Positions 37,557 through 48,355 are shown, counted from the first letter of the stretch. The stretch: 64,000 bases of DNA from Lepidurus packardi (GCA_023053545.1 JAKZAN010000005.1:5518001-5582000); one strand, 5' to 3'. Numbers and translations: made by a program. The notes: generated by a model from the letters alone, not told the origin.

Positions 37557-40500
37557 ATGCCAGACATTCCTGCCAACGCACCGCCACCCAGGCTTTGTCA
37601 TGTTGTGAAATGGCCCGATTTTGACGGTTTTGGCTTTAATCTGCATGCCGATAAAGTGCGACAAGGACAATACATTGGCAAGGTAGACGATGACTCCCCT
37701 GCGCAAAGAGCTGGCTTAAAAAATGGGGATAAGATTATCGAAGTGAATGGCGTCAACATTGGCAACGAAAACCACAAACAGGTGGGGTTTTTTTGGCTCA
37801 ATCACAAACAAAACTCAAGCTCAACCTCAACATAATTATTCCCCGCCTCCATTTCTCTCTTTTTTAAGCTCTTTGTATCGCTTGTTTCCTTTATATCCTG
37901 TTTTCTTATTATTAGCGTATTAAGTGCTAAACTATTTTGTTTATTATTAAGGTTGTTGTGCGAATAAAAGCCATTCCTAACGAGACTAGGCTATTGGTAG
38001 TTGATCAGGAAGCTGAAGCCTACTATAAGGTAAACTATCCGTTGCCTTTTTTATTCGGGGAAGGTTTTTTCGGAGTTTAATTCTAATTCTAATAGGAACG
38101 TAATATAGTCATTAAAGGGACGTTGCCGAACGTTTCTTACATGAAAACGCCCGCCCGGAATCCTGTTACATCACAGGAGAGTGAAGACGAAGAAGAAGAC
38201 GACGTAAAACCAGTCATACAACAACAACAACGTCCACATTCTCAAACCAATGGACAAAGTCGCCGTCATTCACGTTCCAGCACTTCCAGCCAGGTTCGTG
38301 GAGAACACCCCTTTTATGTTATACTCTTGACACAGATCCAGCTAAACCTGTGTTATTTACTGTTTTTTCCCCGCCCTGGTATGCAGTTATTATTGACTAG
38401 TTTAGCCGCTTAATCCGAGCATGACCATAAGAAGTTTTATAATCCAATACATTTTGACTCTCCAATGTTCCCCGCAGCCATACATATAATACCTAGTCGG
38501 ACTCGATAAGGCCTGTTAGTTTTATCGAAAGTCAACATCCTGCAGGATGAATTGCAAACGCTGATAACTTAGCATTTAATGCTATTTTTTTTCTTTGCAT
38601 CCGTATTTGAAGCTTGTGGGGGCGGTAATGAGATTTCAAATTTAAAGTGTTAATTTCCGAATTCTCGCGAAAATCACGCTTGGAAATTGCCGTGACGTCG
38701 TGCCTATGAATTAGCAAAACGTCACCGAACTGGAATCCTTCCTATCGGTGAAAGTCGTTATCAGCTTCTCCCATGACATAAACCGCAAGATTGAGGCTCT
38801 GGGTTTCTAACTTATTTAGCTTGTGGGTGACTGATAAACGATTCGAGTTCAACATTCTTATTGAAGCTTAGTAGTCCACTTCAAATAGTGGGAATATAGT
38901 TTTTAACAATGGAATTTATGTTTTTTTTTCCTCATTTTGGCGTAATAGGAGTCGGAGAGCGACTACTACCCGCGTGCATGTCACGTCATTAAATGGCAAG
39001 CTAATGAAGGCTTCGGATTTCATCTACTGGCCGATAAATCCAAGCAAGGCCAATACATTGGCAAAGTTGACCCCAATAGTCCAGCAGAAACGGCTGGCTT
39101 GCGCTTAGGGGACAGAATCATTGAAGTTAATGGCGTTAATGTGGAGCGTGAGACCCACAAAGAGGTATTTTCCTTCTTTTCCTATTTTTAGACATTGTCA
39201 GTTTGAAACAAATTAGAGCGTATATTTGTGAGGAGAAAGCTTTGCTTATTTAGTTCCCATTTCTTTAAGGTGGTGGAAAGGATAAAACGAGTGCCAACAG
39301 AAACGAAACTTCTCGTCGTAGACCCAGCAACGGATAGTTACTACAAGGAACGCAATCGTCTGGTCGTATCCACCGATACTAATGTACGGTTCTTCAAAAC
39401 GCCTGCCAATAAGCCTTCCCCATCACCACGCCCCGCTAGCCAACTTTCTGAAGATGGAAATCGCATGAATTTGGCTTTGGATCGGCGATCCCAAGCTTCT
39501 TCTAAGAGCTCAGCCTCTACTGCACAGGTAAACTGTTTTGTTACTATTTCTTTGCTTTTTAAGCCCCCAAGGAGGTTAAGAATGGTTAAAAGAACGCTCA
39601 AAACAAGTCAAGGTTCACTAGACAAAGTTAACGGGGTTAAAAGACCCAAGGGGGCGGATGTTTTGGGTTTACTAGTTAGCTAGTTTGACCTCGTTACTTT
39701 TGTCACATTTTTGTCAATTAAAAAGATTATCTCGTGGGCAATGCGGATATTCCGCATTCCTAAGGTAATTATTTCAAGCAACTTTAAAAAATGAAATGTT
39801 AAAAGTCATCCCTTTGAGTTCCATTCGTCGTAGAAGTTTGATTGTCTGCAGGATAGGTTGTGCGTTGGCCTAAATGAGATAAGGTTCTAAGCGCATGGTC
39901 AGAGCATACAGGTGTGTGCCTTGTTTACCGCTTAGTCAGGTCCTTGATACACGTCTGCGTATAATAGAAGCCTCGCTTTTGGCTTAGTTCCCGTGACACG
40001 GAATAGAGTAGGGGTATTTTAGGGAAATGCATTTCGTATATATCTGCGAATGAATTCGGACCACGAGCGAAGTTCTTGCACGCTTGTTGGATGCGTGTTT
40101 CGTTCAGGTGTGCATGTTGTTAAAGCTGCGAGGTTCCTAAGAATTTTAGCCAACCTTCATGTTAAAAAGAGAAATTGGTTCTAGGAATTCGAGGTACTTA
40201 TAACGCAAGTTCTTTTACGCCGCACATGTGGGATCTCTAACATAATGGAATGACTCATATTTAATTCTTTTAATAAGAATTACAGCGTCGAGTAGCTTTG
40301 CACGGCACGATGTGCACGTTTTTCCTTGCCCAACCGGCTGGGATCTGGTAAGTCAGATAAGCGTTTTCTGACTTACTTATGACTGTAATCTTTGATGGGG
40401 ACTTGTTGAATAGCCAAGTGCAGAGAGAGCATATGGCACTAGATTCGTCTGCTGATTTGGAGAGGCCTATTTCACGAGCTCCCTAACTCGTATTCGTCCC

Positions 40501-41591
40501 CTCTTTTTTGTTTTTCAAGTACCCTCTTCGTTGTGAACGTTTTTCGAGAAAGCTCTTTTGACGTTATCGTTGTTTGGCAAGCTAAAATGTGCAAATTCCT
40601 AAGCTTGGAAAATTTGTTTTTTTCAGGGAAATCTTTCTTCTTGAGTAAAGCAGGTTTATTTGGGGGGAAAGCAACTCTTGAGTATTGTTTACCCGTTAAT
40701 CGTGACCTCATTCCCAACCCCAGGCGCGGCAAGTTCTCAATTAATTCCTTAGACAAATCTTAGAAGACTTTATGTAAGCTACTTTCAGTTTGAAGGGAGA
40801 AGGGAAGAAGATTCGTGTTGTATACCTTGTGAATCCGAAAGACACGATGGAGAAAAGTGACCGGAAGGATTTCCTGCTTCTCAAGTAGCCAGATGGTTTT
40901 CGAGGTTAGCAATTGAGGCTCTCTGAAAGAAACGGGAACTACAGTAAGATAGTTTTAATTAATGTCTCCTCCGGTGATGCTGGACTTTTACCAAGAAGAT
41001 AAGTCTGTTAACAGGAAATATGAGTTTTAGATTCGTTCGAATATATTTGTATAAGGATTTTTGGGGTTTAGCACTACAGTGGCCGCAAAGATTTTATCGA
41101 AGAAATACAATACGGGATTTATTCGTTCTTTCATCAAGTCTGATACTCGTGGGTGATGTAGCGCTTTACAATTCTTATCTATAGTCTTACTGACAAGACT
41201 AGCAGGATATTTATTACAGAGAGATTACATGTTCGGTGAAGATTGTAGGTCTTCGTTAACGCGCGACAGTTGTTTGTGTGTAAAAATGTTTGTTATGAAA
41301 AATTGGGTCTTAATTAGTATGTGTATTCCGTAATTGTGCATAACTAATTTACTATATTTCTTTTACAAATAGGCATTATCGAATTTGGATATTTCAAGGG
41401 ATAGAACTCCGTCGCCTCGACCGTTATCAATGTCTTCGAATGGATCTACGTCACCGGTTCCTGTGCCAGGCTTAGATTTACCTGTAACTGCTGCTGAAAT
41501 GCGAGCCAGATTAGCTTCGCGTAAGAAATACGATCCCAGGCGTGACGCCATTGATTTACGCCGAAAACACGAAATCATTCAAACAATGTGA
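37557..41591 (+). CDS. Sip1: NHERF/EBP50-like scaffold with two PDZ domains (fly Sip1-like)
   Basis: Cytoplasmic adaptor that in other animals links ion transporters and receptors to ezrin-radixin-moesin proteins and cortical actin. Exons: 37557-37781, 37952-38029, 38096-38293, 38949-39164, 39270-39527, 41373-41591, all phase 0, about 397 aa. PDZ1 (about residues 12-100) has the carboxylate loop DGFGFNLHAD and IGKVDDDSPAQRAGLKNGDKIIEVNG. PDZ2 (about 175-265) has EGFGFHLLAD and IGKVDPNSPAETAGL. The linker is acidic then Gln/Ser/Arg-rich. The C-terminus (LPVTAAEMRARLASRKKYDPRRDAIDLRRKHEIIQTM in pieces) is a basic amphipathic segment placed like the ERM-binding tail. The ATG at 37557 heads MPDIPANAPPPRLCHVVKW, and PDZ1 begins directly after. 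Two tandem PDZ domains with matching intron positions suggest internal duplication. The length is close to NHERF1 (about 358 aa). Confidence 0.88.
38294..38948 (+). other. NHERF-like intron 3
   Basis: 655-bp phase-0 intron between the linker exon and PDZ2. Non-coding; nothing notable seen. Confidence 0.7.
39528..41372 (+). other. NHERF-like intron 5
   Basis: 1.8-kb phase-0 intron before the last exon. The open frame at 40472-40756 on the minus strand and others have no recognisable domain. I see no further feature. Confidence 0.7.
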
Positions 41592-42616
41592 ATTGGGCGA
41601 AAGAATGTAAACAAAAAGAACTTCATATGAGGGACCAATGGACTTTTGTTGTCCAACGTAACTTTCAACGCACTGGAGTGATTATGAAGATGTTTAAATT
41701 TCTTTCTTAATATTCTTAAAATGATTCCTTTATTTGGGTACGAAGTAAAAAGACACACTTTGTGTGTGCATGAAAAAGGAAAAATTAGAGCTACAGAAAG
41801 GGTATATGAAAGCGACCATTGACCTCCTCAGTCTTGATAGTCAGTGACATTATTTTTCTTTTTTCGCTAGCTTGATGAGCAAAGGGTCCACGTGTTAGTC
41901 TACTAGTGTTTGCGATAACCGTTACGTTTTGTGTATATTACAAAAACTTCTTTTCTAAGCGAATTTAAGGCGTTATTGGAAAAACATAACTTGTAGACAA
42001 AAAAGATAGAAATAAGGTTTCACTGAAATAAATACATTAAATTTGAGCGTAACATATGTTGTGCTATGAGATATGAAGTGGAAAATGCACTGGAAAATTT
42101 CACTGCTGTAAGCTTGGCGACGTAAATTGGAATACAGTTTTGTTTTAGAAGCCGACTTTAGGTTTACATTTGGTTTATACCAGTTAACAGCTTGCTGGAA
42201 AAAGCAGAACAATTGAACACCAAGTTCAGCTGGTATCATAAACAAAACATCCTACTGATGGGAGGTTTAGGCATGAAAAGGTAATGTTCATCAACTGCCA
42301 TAAACTAACTATTCTGCTTCACAAACATTCATCGTTTTACAATCTATATAGTTTCAGACATTCCTAAGATGGATTCCCCCCTAAAAAGACAAGTAAAACT
42401 CGGTAACGATGCATACGTCCACCCGAACATGAGCGAGTGCTGTCCGCTGTTTCCGTATGCTGGCGCTGGTGTTCCTCTTCAATGTGAAACGAATGTACTT
42501 CCTAAATCTAATTTTCTTCGAACTCGAAAGTCAAGACCAGTTTTTTTCCCTTTTTAGTGTTTCAAACTACGGTAACACTAATGTATGAGAACTTGTATTT
42601 GTGAGCTTTTAATAAA
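41592..42616 (+). other. 3' UTR of NHERF-like gene with poly(A) signal
   Basis: Non-coding stretch after the TGA at 41591. An AATAAA hexamer lies at 42611-42616, followed by T-rich sequence, and others occur earlier (near 42027). The short ORF at 42369-42557 has no recognisable motif and is best read as UTR. The true cleavage site is not determined. Confidence 0.45.
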
Positions 42617-42882
42617 AATATTGTAAAACAAACAAATGGCCTTGTAATTATTTCGAACGATTTTGACTAACAATCCAAAATTAAGGAAGGCTTTTTTATT
42701 ACACTTTTAAATTCAATACAAAGTAATAAATACAATGCAAACTTCTCGAGAACACAAGTCATGGTAATGGGCGAACCGTCAAATTTATATAAATCGAACA
42801 AATGATGGATGCTACCCTCACACTGTACACTGGCTCAGTTCATAGTTGTATTTATAGATGTTTCAACGGTCATTATATATAA

Positions 42883-42948
42883 GCCCTTGGCCGCGTGGAT
42901 AACACGCACGACTTGTGACCCAAAGATCCTCATTTCGATTCCCGGTCC
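42883..42948 (+). repeat. tRNA-like sequence, probable SINE head
   Basis: TTGGCCGCGTGG resembles an RNA polymerase III A box, and TTTCGATTCCC about 35 bases later resembles a B box. The anticodon-like region is ACTTGTGACC. The stems do not close into a proper cloverleaf (anticodon and T stems mispair), so it is not a functional tRNA. It is more likely a tRNA-derived retroposon head or pseudo-tRNA. No tail or target duplication was defined. Confidence 0.45.
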
Positions 42949-43860
42949 ATAAACTTTATTTCGTCGAAAAAACGAAGTATTAAATGGCTCCCATTCCCTG
43001 TATCATATGCCTTCCCGGCAAGGTTCCTATTCCCATATTCGAAATTCTGATGCTTCGGCATTACGAGCAGGGGAGTTGGGATCAGGGAAAGGGGCGAGGC
43101 TCTCAATTTTTCACGGTTTTTGAAGGGACCCCCCTTGATACAGCATTATTCCTTATGGAGAAAAGCCCTGAAAACGCTTTCCCCAGCTTGAAAAGGAGCC
43201 ACGCCCCCTTTTAACGCATTCCACCAATAGGATTTCCTCCATTTTGGAAACCACGCCTCTTTTTCTAGCGTTTTTTTTTAAATCACGCAAAAATACTCAA
43301 AATTTTCACTTTTATTGAAAAAACTACAAATAATACAAAAAGGACATTTTTGGAAACTAGATTTTAAGGGGAACATTTTGGTGTAACAAACAAGGAATTC
43401 CAGTGGGAAGGAAAACATCTCATTTGCACAATATTAGAATCCAATTTTTAGAGCTAAGAAAAGTCACAGAACACATATTCCAACAGATTTAGAACGCAGC
43501 ACTGGAACAATGTTTCTGGAGGGATATATTTCATAAAACGAAAAACAAAAAAAGTACTTCTCAAAACTTTTACAATAATACACAACGTCTAATCCACATG
43601 GTGCTTTGTAGATTTAGAAGACATAACGCTAGAGCAACGTTTCTGGAAGGGGGCTAGGGCTAATGGCAACGCGACAAGACAGGCCGTCGTATTCTGACAC
43701 AAGGCCGACGAGTCATAATCTTGTAAGGGACCAAATTAAATTACGAAAATGACGAGCAAATTGATCCGATCCTGGACGCTGATTTCAAATGGAGAATCAT
43801 TTCCTGCTTGATCAGGAAATTGTAATTCTTCATTGTAATTCATCATTATTACATTCTTAT
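42949..43860. other. Repeat-rich non-coding stretch
   Basis: I see no supported gene. The frame at 42984-43214 lacks any domain. The sequence may be the body of the SINE-like repeat or other decayed mobile DNA, but I could not define boundaries. Confidence 0.4.
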
Positions 43861-44251
43861 TTATATGTGAAACCAATTCACCTTCTGGAAGCTAGAGGAT
43901 GGAGGATCTGCGGTTCTCTGACACGCTGCGGACAAATTCGCATCATGGGAACGAGGCAATACCGCGATGGTCACTTGAGATTGTTTCTTCATGTCCACTT
44001 CAACTATAATAAGATAAAAAGAAGACCAATTAATCAAATTGTTAAACGCATTCAAAAGAAAACTTACATTTCGCTTTCCTTTCCGGTCCTGGCAAAGAAC
44101 TAAACCCCAGCAGTAGATTCGCATCCCTGGCCATCAGCCAGCGAGCAACGCAGGCGTCTCTCACCTCGTTGATGTTGATACCCAGCCAATCCCTCCAGAC
44201 AGGGTTCGAGGCGTTGTAGCCATACCACTGAACACCACTGATATCGCAGGA
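43861..44251 (-). CDS. Unrecognised two-exon ORF, 3' part of an unknown gene or pseudogene
   Basis: Reading on the minus strand, exon A (44251-44068) gives SCDISGVQWYGYNASNPVW, then RDWLGININEVRDACVARW and LMARDANLLLGFSSLPGPER. It ends at a good donor (T/GTAAGT). Exon B (44003-43861) follows a TTATAG acceptor, continues in phase with FEVDMKKQSQVTIAVLPRS and ends KVNWFHI-stop. The joint frame is about 107 codons. Upstream of exon A the same frame continues through a single TAG at 44254-44252 (FGRTTLYFEACGRVVHRIRN before it). Thus TAG is either part of an acceptor (GCTGTTAG) or a disabling mutation. I do not recognise the family. Neighbours are repeats, so it may be a captured or decayed fragment. 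Confidence 0.4.
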
Positions 44252-44476
44252 CTAACAGCGCCTCTCTTGAAAGGGATTACGAATCCTGTGAACTACCCTA
44301 CCACAGGCTTCAAAATACAGAGTAGTTCTCCCAAACTGACAGCCGCGTAAGGAAAAGATTAAAATAATACTAAAATTTTTTTTCTTCCGGATAGCCGAGT
44401 AATCTACCAAAAATTACACAAAACATTAAAAGAATAGCATTTTTTTCTTCAATTTGCATTACGTTCGTGAATTCCG

Positions 44477-44618
44477 TGAATTGCCCGCCAAAGACCGCCA
44501 CTGCTGTCTACGATTAGCCACCATCACAATGAAAACCCCCAAACGATATTTTCATCATGAATTGCCCGCCAAAGACCGCAACTGCTGTCTTAGGTTAGCC
44601 ACATCCATATTGAAAACC
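44477..44618 (+). repeat. 81-bp tandem duplication
   Basis: Two units start with TGAATTGCCCGCCAAAGACC at 44477 and 44558 (period 81). They also share ACTGCTGTCT, TTAGCCAC and GAAAACC. The plus-strand frame repeats LPAKDR(H/N)CCLRLAT, but I regard it as probably non-coding. It lies just left of the THAP transposon. Confidence 0.7.
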
Positions 44619-45000
44619 TCAACGAAGTTTTCAATATGCACTACACTGCACTTCACTTCACCACTTCGAACTAAATCTTAAAATTAAAGAAACAATTAAA
44701 TTAATTAAAAGTCAAGTCAATTCAGTCAGTTAAAGGGCAATAGCCACCAAAAAACAACTTTGTCTTATTAAAAGGAGTAAAAAATATATTTTCTAACTTT
44801 ATGGGTCTTTTTATCATACGCGAAAACATAACCTAGATAATAAGAAAAAAAGAAGTCTAAAATTCAAACGATACATATTTTGCCATTGGCCAACGCGGTC
44901 ACGTGGCCTTGATGACGTAGATAGTGGAGGGCTAAGCTTCCTGGGCGCTCAGCTGACCGTGTGTTTTGTGTACTTTCGAAGTGTCAACGCGATATTCAAC

Positions 45001-45175
45001 GAGTAAAATGGCAGAAGGTTTTGACGAGACCGATTATTGTGATAGAAGCCCCTTTGTAGAAGATGAAGGGACGGAATTTGACCAGGCTTTTGTCATTCCT
45101 GTGCCCGTAATTCAACAATGTGCTCAGGCCTACCAGTTTGAGCCATATAGGGCTCAAAGGTCGCCACCACTTTGA
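45001..45175 (+). CDS. Short acidic ORF of the THAP transposon, convergent to the transposase
   Basis: The likely start is ATG at 45008 (MAEGFDETDYCDRSPFVED), giving about 55 residues that end YQFEPYRAQRSPPL. An alternative upstream start is near 44966. It begins about 80 bp after the left subterminal repeat, so it probably uses the promoter in that end. A YQFEP-like motif after an acidic N-terminus resembles invertebrate proteins annotated as P2X7-receptor-C-terminus-like zinc-binding proteins (from memory, unverified). If so, the Cys-rich part has been lost. The stop lies next to the decayed transposase, so the deletion junction is probably near 45170. Confidence 0.4.
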
Positions 45176-45401
45176 ACATTTCAAAATTGCTACCAGATAG
45201 TTACCAATTACGGTCGCAATCCAAGCATTTTTGTTCAACTAGGAGACAACTCCCTGTGAGTTTCAAATCGATCCGCGTGTTTTTTGCCCGGCAGTAAAAA
45301 CAAAGATCAAAGAGAGTTCGCAACTGACTCTCGAAAACCATAAATTTGCGTTCTTTGTTTCTTTGATCAAAAGGTGGAATTGGAGAGCTAGCTTGTTCCA
45401 T
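45165..45401 (-). pseudogene. Transposase remnant (zinc-ribbon-like segment), frameshifted
   Basis: The minus strand encodes VFESQLRTLFDLCFYCRAKN, then LTGSCLLVEQKCLDCDRNW and a stop. The pattern FESQL...CxxC...G...CxxC...W is typical of the region after the THAP domain in Kolobok-type transposases. Immediately after, another frame gives IGNYLVAILKCSKW, which fits the next conserved segment, so a small deletion shifted the frame. Beyond about 45165 the homology ends. This is the remaining middle of the transposase; the catalytic acidic residues are not present. Confidence 0.5.
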
Positions 45402-45550
45402 AGAAGTAAATGCCTTTATATAGAATACATTCTTGGATCAATATAATTTACTCTTTCACGGGTGAAATGTCCGATTCCGTGTCCTCGTATTCGTCGTCCG
45501 GTTCAAAATCTACATCGTCGTCAAAGGGATAGCCCTGTTCAGTTAGGGTA

Positions 45551-46408
45551 CTATTCAGGTTTTCTGAGGTAAAGGTACTGCTTCTTGGAAGCGGGTTCTT
45601 TTCCTACATATAGTTTCTCCAATTTAGAACGTTTGATATGCATTGGTATCCTATTTACCGGCAAAAGTAGCCCGTCCTCAGGAAACTGACAAGAGAAGTC
45701 TTGGGTCGTCATACCGGAGAACTGACAAGAAAAGTCTGCCATTTCAACTCCGGAAAATTGACAAGAGAAATCTTTCATGTTAGCTTCGGCCAAAGTCACT
45801 TCTTCTTCATTGTTTTCCAGATCAATTGCGGGTGTGGACTCCGAAAAAACTAAGTCAGGCACCGAGTCTGACGTACAAGTGCTTGTGGCAACTGTTGGGA
45901 CAGAACTTGTACTTTCGCTTTGAAGCAGCAATTCTTGGATAATCTAAAACGTGCATATGTCATTACCCTATTTGGTCTTCAAACGTTGGAGTATATTTAC
46001 GTTATGGCGTTGTCTTTTCTCAATAGCTGAGGTTTTCCGAGGTTTGGGTGGACTTCGCACCCCAGACACAGTAGCCGGCCTATCAAACTTAGTAGGGATA
46101 GCGGTTGGCAACAAACTCCTACCACGACGTTTTGCCCTAAGTCCCATTGCTAACTGTCGATCAACACTACTGTCGAATTGATCTTCGGTGAAATGATCAC
46201 CACAGAGAGACACCCACTTGCTCATTTGGGCTTCCACAAAATCAGCCCTAGTCCTTTGTACTTGCAAAACCCATTGCCGTCTTCTTTGTGCATCTTTTGG
46301 GAATTTATACATCCCTACACCAGCAGTAACATAGTTTTTACAACCGTAAGCAGCACACTGGTTACCAGAACTTTTAGTAATCGACTCTGATGGCAGCTTA
46401 CTTGCCAT
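45551..46408 (-). CDS. THAP-domain transposase N-terminal part
   Basis: Exon 1 (46408-46001) begins MASKLPSESITKSSGNQCAA. The THAP zinc module is intact: CAAYGC, conserved W in RRQWVLQV, CGDHF, and an AVPTIF-like end LLPTAIPTKF. A 57-bp intron (45944-46000, GTAAAT...TTTTAG) joins it in phase to exon 2 (45943-45551), which starts IIQELLLQSESTSS. Exon 2 is Ser/Thr-rich and acidic, with three repeats of DFSCQF(S/P), and ends at KPE-stop. An overlapping frame downstream (SENLNSTLTEQGYPFDDDVD, to about 45448) looks like the continuation, entered either by a further splice or after a frameshift. The role is binding the transposon ends. Confidence 0.65.
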
Positions 46409-46661
46409 TTTTTCACTAAAACTTAGGAAGCACAGAAGAAGTCTATACAGTGCCAGTGAATAACAAAGCGCTCCTGGGCCGCGCCTCCACTATCTACGTC
46501 ACGCGCCCGTGGCGGGAAAATGCAAAAAACTTCGCAAGCCCATAACTCAGGAACGGCTAGTCAGAAAAATTTTAAACAAATTTTCCCGTTTTTAGAATAA
46601 TGTGTACAATAAGAATCCATCCAAATATCAATACGCTATACTCGTGGCTATTGCTCTTTAA

Positions 46662-48299
46662 AGTCAGTCAGTTGAAACTCAGTCACTGAAACTCAATTGA
46701 AATCCTGAAGTACTAGGAGAACGGCGAATGAAGAAGCGGCAATTCTAAAGCGTGACTTAGGGTAAAGTGAAAAAATTTAAAATCAAAACTTAAAAGAAAC
46801 CTTAACAATACAAACTGTATGTAAGTAGGCTATTTGCTGTCATTTACGGTAATCTTAAAAATGACTTCGAAATCTTTGATCCATATTCGACTTCAAATAG
46901 CCTTCTATTTGCTCGACTGAAATAAATAATGAGTAGTAAAAACTTCTAAATATAAATTTAAACTGTTACTACCATCACTCCGAAGCTCCCCATGACCTTT
47001 AAACTGAAATTGGATTTGTTAGGAGGTTGACCTCTTCACAGGATTGCGTGTTCCTCTTCACCTTCATTTCGCCACCGAAAAGTAGAAGAAAAGAGAAAAA
47101 TATCAGTACGCATGAAACCAATACGAATGAAAAGATTTGCTTTGGAGAAGGAGAACACTTGCCGGGTTTTGTGTTTGTAGACTTCCGATAGACAAATAAA
47201 AAACAACAACACAAGTTGCACACGTTTCAGACGCTCCTCAAGTCGACCTCACTTCTGCATTTCTGGTTCTGGACATCGTATGAACGTCGTAACACCCAGT
47301 TGTCCTCCTCCGCCACCTTCTACCCATTTTAATCGATTAACGTTACCAAAGATCCTACAACGAAACGTAAAGTAGAAAAAAGTAAGTTCGAAATGTATAC
47401 AAACGAACCAAAACCTAAACGACATGCGAAAAAAAAAGCGTATCTTTTACCTCGACCTCGCGAACACTCCGACTTACAAAAGTTGGCTTCACAGGCAATC
47501 TTGGAAACACCGCTGAAGGCGAAGAAAGCTCACCAAGGGACCAACCCGAAGAAACTGTCTATCGCTGCTCTTTTCGCTCTTGAAAACACTGGGGTTTGAA
47601 GAAGGGACATGAAGGAATCCCAAAGATCAGGCAAATGCTTCCACGGAAGAAACTCCATCTACACTTTTCGAATCGCCATTCATGCACGGATAATCTTCTT
47701 TAGGAATGCCTGCGGTACTAAGTAGCGAGGAAAGAGCACTAGGGGCTCAAAAGAGAAAGCATAGAAAAAAGAGGAACGAGAAAAACATGAATACATGAAT
47801 GTACTCAGTTTTGACAAATTGAATTTGAGTCTCGAAATAAGTACGTCATCCCACTCGACTAAACAAATCAAAATGGCGGAACAGGGCGGGCACTCGGGTT
47901 AAGCGACAGGGGACAAAAACGTTCGCTGGAGCTTTGACCGGCAATGGCGGCCATGCGGGAATTTTTAGTATTACGTTTTTTAGACGGAAAATTGCTAAAT
48001 TTGTTTGCATTGATAATTTTTTAAATCCAAAAACGGGATTACCCTTCGGGGGTGTATCTTTGTTGGTAGTCATGAGGATTGAGGAATTAAGAGAAATCTG
48101 GAAATTGCTCAGTTCGGATTTTGAAAATTTGTGTGAAAAAATAGGATAAAAAAAATCTTCACCTAACTAGAGGAAACGGAAGGCAGAATATGGTAACTAC
48201 CTAGTAGTTGTTAATCGAATTAATGGCAATATGTAGCCAATGGGAGCGAATAAACTTGAAAACGTTCGAAAAATTGTTCGAAATCTACTGACGCTTACC
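46662..48299. other. Intergenic stretch between two transposons
   Basis: No supported gene. The plus frame 47393-47599 (MYTNEPKPKRHAKKKAYLL) is Lys-rich without a known domain. Other frames are short. The left border shows AGTCAGTCAG just outside the THAP element, echoing TTCAGTCAG on its other side, as expected for a target site with a local repeat. Confidence 0.5.
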
Positions 48300-48307
48300 C
48301 CTGGAAA

Positions 48308-48324
48308 CAGGCCCGTACCCAGGA

Positions 48325-48355
<31 letters not shown>

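Larger units (their letters stand above)
44734..46657. mobile_element. Kolobok-like THAP DNA transposon, internally deleted
   Basis: Bounded by TTAA at 44730-44733 and 46658-46661. The terminal inverted repeats are AGGGCAATAGCCAC (left) and GTGGCTATTGCTCT (right), with one mismatch in 14. Length is 1924 bp. It carries a minus-strand THAP-domain transposase gene with decayed downstream parts and a short convergent plus-strand ORF. TTAA targeting together with a THAP transposase is characteristic of the Kolobok superfamily. The transposase catalytic core is missing, so this copy cannot move on its own. A subterminal inverted repeat TGACGTAGATAGTGGAGG lies upstream of both ORFs (44913-44930 and, inverted, 46484-46501). 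Confidence 0.78.

Noticed and set aside
47393..47599. Lys-rich plus-strand frame
   Set aside because: No recognisable domain, no plausible promoter or splice partners, and located between transposons.
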